From Chenopodium formosanum (lineage: Eukaryota > Streptophyta > Magnoliopsida > Caryophyllales > Amaranthaceae), in the NCBI GenBank assembly GCA_024500155.1, contig CM044859.1, forward strand, positions 47,600,003-47,664,002: DNA of 64,000 nt, read 5' to 3'. The translations under genes and the position numbers were made by a program. Shown here in pieces: positions 1-11,804 of this stretch. Every line of letters begins with the position of its first letter. Positions within the stretch are counted from its first letter, which is position 1. The notes beneath the pieces are model-generated. The model was not told the origin of the DNA and did not search any database. It saw only the letters and a list, made by a program, of their open reading frames with translations.

Positions 1-501
1 CACCAACCAATAGCTTGCTAAAAATTAACGATAAACTGTTGCACACTTCCACCCCTTCCTTCCCAATAATGTGTCTTAGTTGGTAAATATTAATTACTAT
101 AAATTTTTAACTAGTCAAAACTTAAAGTTCCAAATCCTCTCCCCTTCCCAATTTAATCTTTACACTACGGATGTGCACAGAGGTTAAGGAAGCGAAAAGG
201 CAGGGTAACAGTATGGATGAGTGTGTACTGTGTAGGGGCCAACTTTAGGAAATTAAAGAATATATAATCTTACTTAAACAAGATTGTTGTATATAAGAAA
301 ATACTATACGAAAACTGCACAAATAATATTTCTTCTGTTCCTTTGAGATTGCAACATGGCAGGGGGTGGGAGAGTGCAGTGGGTAGTAGGTAAACCGATA
401 GACGGAAGAAAGAGAAACAAAATTACAAACTTGTACATATATTAAATAAAGACTAAAGCAACAAGTATTAATAATTAAGGGAATTTACTATGTGAAAAGA
501 G

Positions 502-1084
502 ATACTTCCTTAGTTCCAAATCAATTGAAACGCTTATACCCTCATCGGCCTATCCTTCTCCTTGCCCAACCAACTGAATCGGCGACCTCAGCTACCTGTA
601 ATTATAGCTTGAGACAACCAAATCCTTCAAGATCCAAACATTCCAAAGTTCTAGAAGTTTGTACAGGTTTGGATGTGAAATTCATGACCCATTTCTTTCA
701 ATGGTTTACTTCCTTTTCCTCGCAACAATAGCCATTAGTGTTTAGAAATGCCGTGTGAGTTACCAGATTGAAGAGGGCTTAAAAGGGGAAGTGGGTAGGG
801 AAGAAGTTTGTAAATAGGAGAGAGAAATGGGGTTGGTGGTGGAAGTACTTGCGAGGGGGTTGGTGGCCATACCATCATAGCAGTGGCAGTGGAATTAATG
901 GAAGATTGTCCTTTGGAGTGGAGAAGATGATGAAACAATAAGAGGGGAACTACGGTAGAGGGAGAAGAGAGAAGCTGAAATAGAAAAGCTGAGGTTAAAA
1001 TTGACATTTCAACACATAAAAATTACCCAAAATAGATATGTTTACTAAAAAGGAATTTCCCAAAAAGGAACATAGGAAGAATAT
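502..1084. mobile_element. Possible Stowaway-like MITE (weak)
   Basis: The left end reads TACTTCCTTAGTTCC and the right end, near 1067-1084, reads GGAACATAGGAAGA, close to its inverse. Both resemble the Stowaway terminus (CTCCCTCCGTTCC). The 583-bp length is long for Stowaway and the ends are diverged, so this may be two remnants. The two open frames inside are not gene-like. Confidence 0.35.
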
Positions 1085-1435
1085 GTTTTCCTAATACGAG
1101 TTAATTGCGATATTTTTAAAACTTAGTGAAAAGGTAAACGTTTCAAGAAGAGGACAAGGTGTCCTAAAAAAGAAATAGGTTATCAAGGCAAGCTAAGCCG
1201 ATTCCTTAGTATGTTTCCAAGTGTAACTTGGAAAAGCCTCCTCAACCTTGCCAAAAAAGAAGCTAATCAAGTTATATATCCCACAATAGATCACGTGAGA
1301 TAGCAACATTATTGTAAAAACGGCCATTCTGCTCCAACCAGATACACCAAAAAAATAAGCCGTTGTCACGATTTGCTGAAGCAACTTCTAGCTAGCACAA
1401 AAGGCTACATACAGAATTTGTAACCGCTCTTGTAT

Positions 1436-1665
1436 AAAGGTCTGAATTCTGACTCAATACTCTTCACAGACTACAAAGAGTATTTTCCAAGAGTAGCAAA
1501 ACATAAAACAATGAAGTCAAGTGGGTATGGGTCATTAGCAGCAAAACATAAAAGGTCTGAATTCTGACCCAATACTCTTCATAGACTACAAAGAGTATTT
1601 TCCAAAAGTAGCAAAACATAAAACAATGAAGTTAAGTGGGTATGGGTCATTAGCAGCAAAGCAAG
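1436..1665. repeat. Tandem duplication, 115-bp period
   Basis: A unit starting AAAGGTCTGAATTCTGA at 1436 is repeated from 1551 with a few substitutions, for example ACTCAATAC versus ACCCAATAC. Both copies end with the same GTGGGTATGGGTCATTAGCAG segment. This is a simple two-copy tandem duplication in putative intron DNA. Confidence 0.85.
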
Positions 1666-2433
1666 CAGATGTCAGGTGTTTCAAAATTCCTGGTAGCTGC
1701 TTTTAAAGCATATTGTAGGTATTAAACCTTTCCAAAGCTAAAGTCCACCCTAATGGGGACCTTTGACCCCCAAATTAAATACGGAAAAGAGAGAGTGTAA
1801 TTTTAGAACAGCAAATATAGGGCACTGCACTCTGCCTTTCAAGTTCCACAAGGACATGGAGTAATCAAGCATCCACTAGTAAAATTAAATGACATGGCAA
1901 AAAACCAAGTTCATAAGGATTAAGGAGTATAGATTAATTGTTGAAGTTGCATACTATATTACTATGCATAGTACAGTACATCTTAAGCAAAATGTAATTA
2001 TCAACTATCTAAAGTCATTATTCCAGCACTAGACTGACTAAAAGGGGAAAGAAACCTACCCTTGCCCTTTCAACACCCACTAAATATAAGAAGGATACAA
2101 AAAACCAGGAATGACAGGCTTCCTTGTGTAGCAAGAGTAATGTTGTTCCATTATAGAAACCATTTTCATGTAAATCAGTAATTTCATTTACACTTGCACC
2201 CCTAACCACAAAATTTGATGGAGCCAACAACAAAAGAATTGCAAATGGAAGATCTCAGAGGTAAAAAAAAAATTCAAAAGAGCAACTGTTTTAGCTTAAG
2301 GATCAAAGTCAGCATAATCCACTATAAAAGCTGGAAATTGTTGCATACAAGATGCCCTACCTCAAATAGAATGTAGGCATTATAGATATCTAAATTGTGT
2401 ATCCCTAATTTAGCATTCGAGATTAAATTGAAA

Positions 2434-2693
2434 TAATTCCCCCGTTCCACAAATATTGCAGCAATTTAGGCAATAAGGTTAGGCATAATTGTTCACAAGA
2501 ACAAAAATCTAAATAGAATGTAGGCATTATCATTGATGGAAGTTTCACAATTATTGGAACATTTCCCTATTTGCACATGTTTTCTCTCATCTCTCCTCAT
2601 CACATGGGTCCATAAATTTATTCCTCTCTATCTCTCTCTTCTTCTTAAAATCATCCCCGTCCATGTTGCAATTTTAGGGGAACGGAGGAAGTA
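2434..2693. mobile_element. Stowaway-like MITE (Tc1/mariner type)
   Basis: The left terminus TTCCCCCGTTCCACAAATAT and the right terminus GGGGAACGGAGGAAG are imperfect inverted repeats close to the Stowaway consensus, and both are bounded by TA. Just inside each end lie further inverted words, ATTGCAGCAATTT and GTTGCAATTTT. The 260-bp length is normal for Stowaway. It has no coding capacity. Confidence 0.65.
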
Positions 2694-3467
2694 TTGCTAA
2701 AGTAGTTAGATTATGTGATTCATCCCCCTTATCTGGCCAATTTCCTAGCCAATACCCATAAACCTTAGCCAGTTCCCATAGTTAGTCAACTTTCCCTATC
2801 CTTAAACCCAAAATTAAACTCAAATAATTCAAAAAACATTGAAAATTTATGTGAGCTAGCTTGGATGTCACTTCGAATAAGCTTTACAACAATATATAAG
2901 CCTTATTTATGTTATAACAAAGAAATATGGGCAAAATACTAAAATTGAACTCAAAATGGATACCCCTACACTCTTTTGGCTATGTCTCAAAGTCTATAAA
3001 TAATATTGGCCAAATTTCAATTGAGATGAAAAGAAGACTTTCATAGCTTTCCAATGATATATCATAAGCCCCATTTATAGTTCATGATCAAAAGTTATGA
3101 CCCTAAGTCACGACAGCTTCTCATTCGACACCAGACTTTCACATTTGGTGTGAGATTGCCGAATTTCGATTCTTCCGAAAGTTTCCACCCATCTTTATAA
3201 ACATCCCTTTTGAGCTTAAACCCCCTTCTTGTAAAAGTTGAAATAAATAAATAAATAAATTCCAAAAAATAATGGTATTTACAATAATCTAATCTGCTTT
3301 CTCCCTCTATTTTGTAAACCTAAACCCCCTTTTAGTAGATCTAACACTCGATTAATTTATTGTATCTGACCCTTACAATCCAGGTACTAATTATAAGGAA
3401 CCTTCTCTATATTAATCTACTTCAAAAAATATAGAGTTTCACCCTTTTCCAATTATCTTTTAAACAT

Positions 3468-3666
3468 TACTTCCTTCGTTTCTATTTAGTTGAGACGTTC
3501 AATTTAGTCACACATATTAAGGAGAGGAAAGCAAATGAGAGAGAATGATAAAGCAAGTGGGGTAAACTAGTAAATGCAAAGTATAAAACTTACCCAAAAA
3601 GGAAACATGTCAAATAAAAATAAACTTCCTAAAAAAGAATACGAGCAACTAAAAAAAACGAAGGTA
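3468..3666. mobile_element. Stowaway-like MITE (Tc1/mariner type)
   Basis: Left end TACTTCCTTCGTTTCTATTT and right end AAAAAACGAAGGTA are inverted repeats flanked by TA, with TTTAGTTG / CAACTAAA continuing the match inward. The 199-bp length fits a Stowaway MITE. No coding capacity. Confidence 0.65.
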
Positions 3667-4483
3667 AGAATTATTTTTATTCTTTAATTAATTATTCATG
3701 ATTTAGATTGTTATCTTACATTGTGCAAGTTTGATAATAATTCTTTTTATATAGGTTTCATAGTGCAGATCTTGTCTTATTATTATTTCTCTATATTAAG
3801 ACTAATTCATTCAGTACTTACAATTGTTGTAGCTATACTTGTTTATGTGCATAATACCTAATCTAGAACTCAACTATAAGATAGACTATTATCAAAAGCT
3901 TCTAGCCTCTTTTGCAAGGAAATGAGTTCTCAGGTTTCTTTAAAATTCATTAACTGTAGCTCATTTAAAAAATGGGCAAGTTATGCACAAAGCTGTCTTG
4001 TATAGTGATCAACAGCTTTAGCAATATGATACGAGAAACGAGAATCTAAAAACTCGAAAAATGTTTACTGACAGCATCTTAAGCCCCCCCCCCCCCCAAA
4101 AAAAAAAAAAAAAAAACTACTTTTTGTAGTTTACGTCCCATCCACACTAACATATGAATTGGCACTGATTTTCAAACCAGGCCTTCAACTTGGAGTTTCA
4201 AATGGTCAACTGATTTCTTCGAAAATTTCTCTGTCATGCAGCTTGAAGAGATATGACAAAAGTACAATTATACTGGGTCCACCGCAATCTTCTGTCATTG
4301 CATTAGCAAAAGTCCAAATGCCTCAGTCAGATTGACTGTCCAATATTTCAATCAACCTTTCACATCACAATAATGCCAGGGCTTGCAGTTTTGTAACATG
4401 ATCATTTAAAATCTTTGTCCAATATTATAAATTTGAGTAATTTGCATTAATAATTAAAATGAGGGGACACAAGGTCACATTAC

Positions 4484-7400
4484 CTGGATTTATTCCAGCA
4501 AAGATGCCATACCACAGGTCATCTGTGATGAAGGATGTAGCCCTCTCCACAGCACCCAAATATACACCAGGGCCAAGATTTGGTGGCAGAGGATGAAACA
4601 TCTTCTGACTTGGATAATCCAAATCAACTGCAACATGCCGGTTTGTTAGGAAGCCCACTTGTCTACTTCCAGTTTGACTCCTCACAATAGCACCCAGGGT
4701 TCCATAAGTCTCTTGGCTTGCCACCTATGAATAATCAAATTGTATACAGTGATTATCCATTTATCCTAGATAGCCCGTCATTACCACACCAAAAAAAAAA
4801 AAAAAAAAAAAAAAAAAAGAATACCTCCAAAAAAAACAGAAAAAGAAAAAATGATGAAATCGAAAGGCAACCGAACATATACAAAGTAACATTATTATGA
4901 TGACAAAGGTTCTGCAAGCAGGCAACTTTAATAATGCCTTACTGAGTCTAGCAATCTCGAGGCATATATTGAAGAAAATTATCAAAACAAGGTAAAAGCA
5001 TCATATCTTAGCATATGCAATTCCATTGTTGCTCTTTAGGCATAATTTTCCCATCAGTCCGTCATGACAAGCAATATGATTTAATATGGTACATAAACAA
5101 CTCCACCAGAACAAAGAAGGGTCCAATTGGATAGTAAAGTCAAGCAACATTCCCCCCACCCCCCCAAAACGCTCAATAAATACCAAAAATGAGAAACTAA
5201 TAGGAGAACCGCTAGAGGTAAAATAATCAACATTGAAGACAAGAACAAATAAAAGATAGACGTCGAAATAATGATAACATATACTCTTGTTCGCTTAAAA
5301 TAAGATATTGTGAATTGTCCTTCAAAAGCTAGAGGATCAAGTTGAAGAATCTCATAAGGCTAAAGAAACAACTCGCTTGAAAGATAGAGTGCTGCTTGAT
5401 CTGTGAAAAAATTGGAGATGACTCCAGCTATATACACTAAAACATAAAAAAGGGCGCAGTGCAATGCATAATACCATCAATACTACTCGTTAACATCATG
5501 AGCATATCCTATATCTGATGCACTAATACATTCGCTTCATTAAGCAACCAGATAGCTTGTTTCAAAGCAATGAGGAAAGCCTGGTAGATTGGAACAAAAA
5601 TGGTAGGACCCCCCCCCCCCCCCTCCTCCCAAAGACTGCCAAATTGGCCTCCATCATTGAGTACTGTGAGCTTAAGTTCAAAATCCTACCGACATTTTTC
5701 GACATGAAAAATTTACAGAATTACAATAACTCAATAAGTATGATCAAGCTATAGTAAGCATGTGGTAACAATGCGAATGGGATTTGACCAAGACCATAAG
5801 AACAAGTGCACCCACAAATTCTAGCTTAGGAATAACTACAATGCCAAAATTCAGGTAGCATATAAAATTTAACATCAGCCTTTCATGTAAATTGTTTGAA
5901 CTCGGATATTGGTATTGGACACAGGTACGCATTTAAGTGTCCAAAATTTAAAGACAGGCCCTTCCCTTCATTTGGGCATGAGTACAGAGACACCACAATG
6001 GAATTTGTAAGATATATTATTTTAGCTTGTACATATACAATTTTAAAATTTCATTCAACTTTAGTACCATCTTCCAGGCCCAACTTGGTAGCTACTGCCT
6101 ACCAAAGCACATACATCAAACCCTAGCTTACTAAAAGAGGGCATATATGAAATAAATAAAATGATGGTAACTACACGAGAGATAAAGAAAAGAGGGGGAA
6201 AAAAACAGAGCTGCCAACCATATGAGAACATTGAAAAGGAAACGAGGGGGAAAAGGAAAAAAACAAAAAAAGAAAAACAGCCACATGAATGAGGAAAAAA
6301 AACCTTCTAGAATGGGAAAAAAAAAACAGTTGTATTTCTGGAAGGCAAACAATGACCTAGTTTAGCCTCGAATTAATTACAAGAAAATGTTTTGTAAAAG
6401 TTTAAGGAAAAAATACCTGTGAACCTGAACCAATACATGAATCATTTCCACGCAAATCATCCACTATCTCAGTGTAAAGTTGCTCCTTGGGTGCAGGCTC
6501 TGGAGCTCCAAAATAAGAGAATTCTACCACGTCCACATCACACCATACACCTCCTGGTCCCTAATAAAAATTTCAAGAGCCATCAATAAATGAACATAAA
6601 ACTCATATTATGTCTCACAATATGAGCATATAGTAGCCCATATCCCCAGATGAACATATAGGCAAGTAAAAGTATGAAACAGACACCTAGTAGTGTAAAC
6701 TAAAGGCACAATCAAACAATAGAGACGCCGTATCATCCAATTGAAGAGTGCATTGGCGTTTGGTTCGCAAACTAGTATGGGTTTGGAATCAAGAATAAAA
6801 CCATAATGGTATGGGTTTGGAACTTGATTCTTAATACCATATGTGTAGTATGATTATGAAATGAAGTTTATTTTCTTTTATTTGATACCTAAAACCATTG
6901 GTATGACCCAAATCCACCTCTCCCCTAGGTTTCTAAACCCCATACTTTTAGGGTTTTGAGGTATGGGTTTAAAACTCTTAAAAACATAAAAACAAACATA
7001 ACGTATGGTTTAAATCATTCTAAACCCATACCTCATATCTGTGAACGAAACACCTTTAAAGCTTTAACTTCAGATTTACCTTCTTTCACTTTTATTTACT
7101 AATAATATTATTAAATTCAAAGAGCACAAGGGTGTTATATCCCATAAACAAAAAGAGGGCTAGAGGCAGAAACATCATGCTCATAACTGCCAAAGGAATA
7201 CAAGTGCCACATAACTTATTAAAGAAAATAAACAAACCAACTTTTCTTTTCTTTTGAAGTTCATATGAAATTATACTACATTTACCCTAGTTCTTGTACG
7301 AATGGTGAAGAAGAATTGAAGAGTAAAACTATGGAATATTTTGAGTTCATGAACAATTGGTATACCGGTATACCGGCATATTTTGAGTTCATGAACAACT

Positions 7401-9060
7401 GAAAATATAATTAATCTCTTAAACAACAAAGGATTGCAGCACGCTTGATGAGATTTACATAGATGTACCAACTTCAATCATGCAAAGCAGTGGATATCCA
7501 TCTCTTATGTGGACTGCAATTATTAAAATTCTTTCAAAGGAAGATAATAGACGGCAAAAGGTTTCTTTGTGACTTGCGAGGATGATTAAATTGAGAATAG
7601 TCCTTTAATATAGCTTGTAACAATTACACACATTCTGCCACAGTTTTCGTGCATCTTTTGAGAGAAAGCTACTGGGGTTTCGTGTGTGCAGACTGGACAA
7701 GAAACTTCAAGGGGCAATCTATTCACAAAATTGAACAATGTTTATCAATATACAAGAAAAAGCTTATCATACAAACAATTTTTATCATGACTTGCATACT
7801 GACAAATGTATAATACTTCACTGCAGGTCGCCTGAAGCATTTTCAAGAAAATTTAAGTGTTATGCTTTGAAAATGGGTTAACAAATATGCATCTTATAGC
7901 ATCATCCCTTTACAAGGAATAAATGTCCCTAGTTGCCACAGTGCGTTGCAATACTAGTCCCTACCTCCTTCCAGTTTGATGGGTTACATAAGGAAGTCAT
8001 TAATCAATATATATAATTGGAAAAAAAAAAAAGGCGGGGGCACACGTTGGAGCTGCATGTTGCTCGGTTTTTGAGAAGTGTCAACGTGAACCATGGCTGC
8101 AAACCATTAAAGTGCAAAATTGAACACTTCCCGCTAGATTATCGTAAGAATAGTTTTAAAGCTTAGACTTTTTAATTTGTTTGATGAAACATAAAAGTCA
8201 CGCAGGTTTAAGTTAACTGTTACATTGTTGTATTTGATGGGAGGATAGGCTGTCTCTTTATGTATCCTTCGTCTATTGATGAATTCTTTTTCTCGACGAA
8301 ACTAGAATAGAAGAAATGTAACAAGCAAACAATTAAAAACAGGAAGGATACACTGACATTGTATGTTGCTTAGTTAACTAGGTCTGAAAGACTGACTTAT
8401 ATTTTGACATGCGTAGTTGAAGGGTAATGAAGAGTCCAAATAACATATTATAACATTTGACAGCAGATCCTTTAAAATGGAGCATAAAGCCTAGTTAGAA
8501 TATATATATTTAACTAATACTGATAGTAATAAGTCCAAAGGAATAAAACTTATTAAATAATAAAGTTTTACCTCCAAGGCAGTAGGTAAACATTGTATGG
8601 GGGTCAGCCATTGCTTGTGCACCTTCCTTGAAACGAAAACAAGGATGGCAGGTACTTGAGTCAGTACACCCTTTCTGATGCGAAAACCAATTGCTGTGCC
8701 AAGACTATAACAACGTAAAATTTTGCTGTGAAATGCCCTTATGGTCATCAACTCAAGCAAAGTTGTGGCACGCTGCCCTTGAGGTAACCGGCCAAGAGTT
8801 TCAGGGAGAACTCCTTTTTGAAGGTTTGCAAAGTAATTTGCCCTCTCTTCAGCAGCATCACTTATCCGACAGGAAGCTGGCCATGAGAAATAAGCTGCAC
8901 TACTTTCAGAGTGCTGTCCTGCTGATGCAAAGGGTTGAAGGGGTGGACTCAAAGAAGGGAAATTATGATGACCACAGGAATTCCTTTCCAGATCCAATGC
9001 TGACTCTTCTGATGGGATAGGACCCGAGCAACGAGCTCTATTTACTCGATTTCGATCCAT
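4484..9060 (-). CDS. NAL1-like: NAL1-type trypsin-like protease, 5' half (three exons)
   Basis: Minus-strand host gene; three exons can be joined. Exon 1 is 8572-9060 (ATG at 9058-9060, 163 codons), exon 2 is 6417-6560 (48 codons) and exon 3 is 4484-4724 (80 codons plus one base). All have GT/AG borders and compatible phases, giving 291 residues, about half the usual family length of roughly 580-600. Exon 1 holds the basic N-terminus and the conserved stretch LELMTIRAFHSKILR followed by GTAIGFRIRKGVLT. Exon 2 gives GPGGVWCDVDVVEFSYFG. Exon 3 contains GFLTNRHVAVDLDYP and GPGVYLGAVERATSFITDD, diagnostic of plant NARROW LEAF 1-like proteins. NAL1 is a nuclear trypsin-like protease that influences leaf width and vein number. 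The His of TNRHVAV (about residue 241) is the expected catalytic His. The Asp and Ser would lie in exons outside the window. The gene looks intact as far as it goes. Its introns are unusually long (about 2.0 and 1.7 kb). Confidence 0.85.
4725..6416 (-). other. NAL1-like intron 2
   Basis: A 1,692-bp intron with donor GTATTT after CACAG (exon 2 end at 6417) and acceptor TTCATAG before 4724. It holds A runs at about 4791-4818, a C run at 5591-5603 and purine-rich tracts around 6180-6330. No transposon ends or coding exons were recognised. Confidence 0.7.
6561..8571 (-). other. NAL1-like intron 1
   Basis: A 2,011-bp intron with donor GTAAAA after GAG (exon 1 end at 8572) and acceptor TTATTAG before 6560. 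It carries a MITE candidate (6755-7054) and a small direct repeat (ATATTTTGAGTTCATGAACAA near 7337 and 7378) with ACCGGTATACCGG between the copies. Nothing else was recognised. Confidence 0.7.
6755..7054. mobile_element. MITE candidate in NAL1-like intron 1
   Basis: Ends GGCGTTTGGTTCGCAAAC and, inverted, GGTGTTTCGTTCACAGAT form imperfect terminal inverted repeats. They are followed on both sides by a second inverted word, TATGGGTTT. The 300-bp, AT-rich, non-coding sequence resembles Harbinger- or hAT-type MITEs (GTGTTTGGTT termini). I could not identify a clear target duplication, so the superfamily is open. Confidence 0.55.
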
Positions 9061-9700
9061 CTTCCACTACCTAAGATAAAAACCATGTGAGAAAAGATAA
9101 AAACCATAAACCATGTTTTCTCACATCACCAATCAATCCTCTCACCCAAAATTCCACCAAAATGTCATAAATAAACCTGAATTCTTAAGACCTAAAATCA
9201 TACTTACAAATCAAATTTCAACCCCTACTAAAATCAATTATACCCTCTCTCATTTATAGGCCAAACCCACATCAATTCTTGACAACTATATTAAATTAGC
9301 AAATACCCAGAAAATATTTGCACAAATTAAAGGGACCCATTAGCAAAAACCAGAGCATAATTGAAAATTAAACAAACAAGCAAACATTTTAGATAAATTA
9401 ATTAAATAAAAACAAAAAAACAGCCGACAAGAAATTTAATTTAACAATTAAAACCCAGAAAGTAAAGATAGAAATAAAGAGAGAAAACTTACTAATCAAT
9501 AATGGCAGCAAAGAAGATGAAGGATTGAAGATGAAGAAACAACTGTAGAAATGGATACCTTAAATAAAATATAGGGGTTTAACCAAAATCAACCATTTAA
9601 TTAATTAGTATATGTACATAAAAATTGGTGGGATATATATAATATTGATGTTGAAGATTTGAGCTATAGATGGGATGTCTTTCAGAAACAGTGACACCCC
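9061..9700 (-). promoter_or_regulatory. 5' UTR, leader intron and promoter region of NAL1-like gene
   Basis: Upstream of the ATG there is a good acceptor (TTATCTTAG at 9071-9079, minus strand) and a good donor (GTAAGT at 9487-9492), suggesting a 421-bp intron in the 5' UTR (9071-9492) and a leader exon starting above 9493. TATA-like words on the minus strand lie at about 9631-9640 (TATATATCC) and 9565-9575. GA-rich sequence at 9714-9775 could be part of the promoter. The splice sites are read directly; the transcription start is inference. Confidence 0.4.
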
Positions 9701-9804
9701 CAATAGAGAAGAGAGTAGTAGTGACTAGTGAGGAGAGATTGAATGAATGAATGAATGAAGGAGAGAGAAAATTGAACAGTGTCAAACTCCGACATTCCAA
9801 AAAA

Positions 9805-10238
9805 GGTACGGACTGCGCAAAAGTGGAGGGGAGATTAAAATATTGAAAATTAAGTTAGATCCCGTGTGATGCACGGTTTTTCAACCTTTGTGAAGGAGTA
9901 TCAATTTAAAATTCATCTATAATCTATCTATAAACCTATACTAAAAGCAAATTCTTCCATGACACTTGTCATGACCTTGTGAAAAAATTTCCCGCATTTT
10001 ACCTTTTTTTTTTTTTGGTACGGACTGCGCAAAAGTGGAGGGGAGATTAAAATATTGAAAACTAAGTTAGATCCCGTGTGATGCACGGTTTTTCAACCTT
10101 TGTGAAGGAGTATCAATTTAAAATTCATCTATAATCTATCTATCTATCAATAAACCTATACTAAAAGCAAATCCTTCCATGACACTTGTCATGACCTTGT
10201 GAAAAAATTTCCCGCCTTTTACCTTTTTTTTTTTTTTT
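9805..10238. repeat. 212-bp direct tandem duplication with Helitron-type ends
   Basis: The block beginning GGTACGGACTGCGCAAAAG at 9805 starts again at 10017 with nearly the same sequence through the T-rich end. Each copy contains TTAG followed by ATCCCGTGTGATGCACGG (a Helitron 3' terminus read on the minus strand). Each also contains CCTATACTAAAAGCAAAT (a Helitron-like 5' start on the plus strand), so each unit spans two termini lying head to head. Confidence 0.8.
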
Positions 10239-11471
10239 CCTCTTTTTTTGCAAAATTTATAAGTAAACTATTTATACCTTATGATATTTTCTTTCCACTT
10301 TAACAATTATATTTCATATATACCCAAATAAAATATTTTTGAATATCTTTTAGGAAAATTTGTCAAAAATAACACCACCTTTGGCCGGTCTTCCCGTAAT
10401 AGCACCACCTTTTGATTATTCTAGAATAACACCACCTTTCACATGTATTTGCCAAAAATGAAACAAAACCGGTTGATAACCTATTTTACAGGTTACCTGT
10501 GACACATGTCACAATGTCATTGGTCAATTTTTTTATATAATTTTTTTTAAAAAAAAAACCTAATTAATTAAATAACAAAGTTAAATAATAAAAAATAAAA
10601 AAAAAAAAACAAAACCACCACCTAGCCCCCGCTGCCCAGCCCCCACCCCCTTCCCACCCTCGTCGTCGCCCTTCCCCTTCCCCATCCTTGCCGTCGCCCT
10701 TCCCCCTCCCCATCCTCGCCGCCGATCGACCTCCCCGGCCTTCCCCCTCCCTCCACCCATTCCCCGTCCTTAAACAACCCACCACCGCTTTCCCGTCATC
10801 GTTTCTAGCCCCCTTCCCTTCCCAATTTTCGATGCCCCTACCCATCCCTTCTCCATTTTTGATACCCCCTCCCTTTCCCTTCCCAATTTCCGGCCCCTAC
10901 CACCTATCTCATTCCCCGAAACCATAAACAGTCGAAAATGTTGGTTTTGTAAAGGGGAAGGGCTCGAAATTGGGGACGATGAAGGGAGAGGGGATTGAAT
11001 CTGCTACGGGGAGGAGAGGTGGGGGCTGAAATCGCGAACGGGGAAAGGAGGAGCTCGAAATCGAAAACGAGGAAGGTGGATGGGGCTGGTGGGGGTGGTG
11101 GATGTCGGTGGGCAGAGGGCTGCGAATGTGGGAAGGGGTTTAATTTATTTTTTTTTTAATTTTTTTGTTTTTTTTTAAGTTTTTTCAAAATTAAAAATAA
11201 AAATAAATAAGTTAACCAATCAAACTAGAACACGTGTCCCAGGGTTACCTGTAAAATAGGTTACCGGTTTTTTGTTTCATTTTTGGCAAATACATGTGAA
11301 AGGTGGTGTTATTCTGGAATAATCAAAAGGTGGTGCTATTACGGGAAGACCGGCCAAAGGTGGTGTTATTTTTGACAAATTTCCCTATCTTTTATATACT
11401 TTATGTAGTATTTTGTAATATTATTGTCAAAAATAGTTAACAACCGTGCATTGCAAGGGATTTTAACCTAG
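9935..11471 (+). mobile_element. Non-autonomous Helitron carrying a MULE insertion
   Basis: The start is taken at CCTATACTAAAAGC (or the duplicate at 10155). The 3' end at 11443-11471 has the Helitron layout: a short hairpin (CCGTGCATTGCAAGG), an unpaired spacer, then CTAG followed by T. Removing the 1,033-bp MULE at 10353-11385 leaves a small non-coding element, typical of non-autonomous Helitrons. No Rep/helicase sequence is present. The 5' boundary is uncertain because of the 212-bp duplication. Confidence 0.5.
10353..11385. mobile_element. Non-autonomous Mutator-like element (MULE) with 9-bp TSD
   Basis: Long terminal inverted repeats run from 10353 to about 10510 and from about 11229 to 11385. 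They begin GGAAAATTTGTCA and GGGAAATTTGTCA respectively and continue through ACACCACC, GGCCGGTCTTCCCG and the ATTTTACAGGTTACC word. The element is flanked by perfect 9-bp duplications TATCTTTTA (10344-10352 and 11386-11394), the hallmark of Mutator superfamily insertion. The interior is GC-rich (about 10612-11125), C-rich on its left half and G-rich on its right. The open frames there are Pro/Gly-rich composition artefacts; I see no transposase. Confidence 0.85.
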
Positions 11472-11804
11472 TATTTTTTTAATCTCAAATCGAGCTACTT
11501 AAAATATATATTTTTTTTAACTTTTTTTAATACATTTTTTTTTTGAAGAATTTTTTAATACATATTATATTGCTTTCTTCTATTTTAAACCTTGATGGAA
11601 TTTTTTTTTTCAAAATATGATAATTTTTCATTCACCAATTATATTAAGTTGAAAAATTTATATGATTTTTTTTAACTATATATAAATAATCATTATACAT
11701 TAAAAAGTAATCACTAATTCTTATCAAAAAAAAAAAAAAGTAATTACTAATACGGGAATTTATTTATACAAAGATATGGTTAGATATTTAAGTTTATAAA
11801 TATA

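Larger units (their letters stand above)
1..4483. other. Non-coding stretch left of NAL1 exon 3
   Basis: I find no exon here on either strand. The short open frames are AT-rich and resemble no protein I know. Reading leftward from the donor at 4482-4483, this should be intron 3 of the NAL1-type gene, and the next exon probably lies beyond the left edge. The stretch holds three MITE-like elements, a tandem duplication, a C-then-A homopolymer run at about 4085-4118 and an (AAAT)n stretch near 3243-3261. Around 3050-3110 there is a box resembling the GAGCTTTCCAA / ATAAGCCC / AAGTTATG block of the LTRs further right, so part of it may be an old LTR remnant. Confidence 0.5.

Noticed and set aside
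2018..2233. Minus-strand 71-codon frame as a possible NAL1 exon 4
   Set aside because: No similarity to the expected protease strands around the catalytic Asp/Ser and no matching splice acceptor in phase.
8691..9020. Plus-strand 109-codon frame over NAL1-like exon 1
   Set aside because: It is the exact antisense shadow of a conserved coding exon.
10564..10927. Pro-rich and Gly/Arg-rich frames in the MULE core
   Set aside because: They are composition artefacts of C-rich/G-rich DNA on opposite strands; no known domain.
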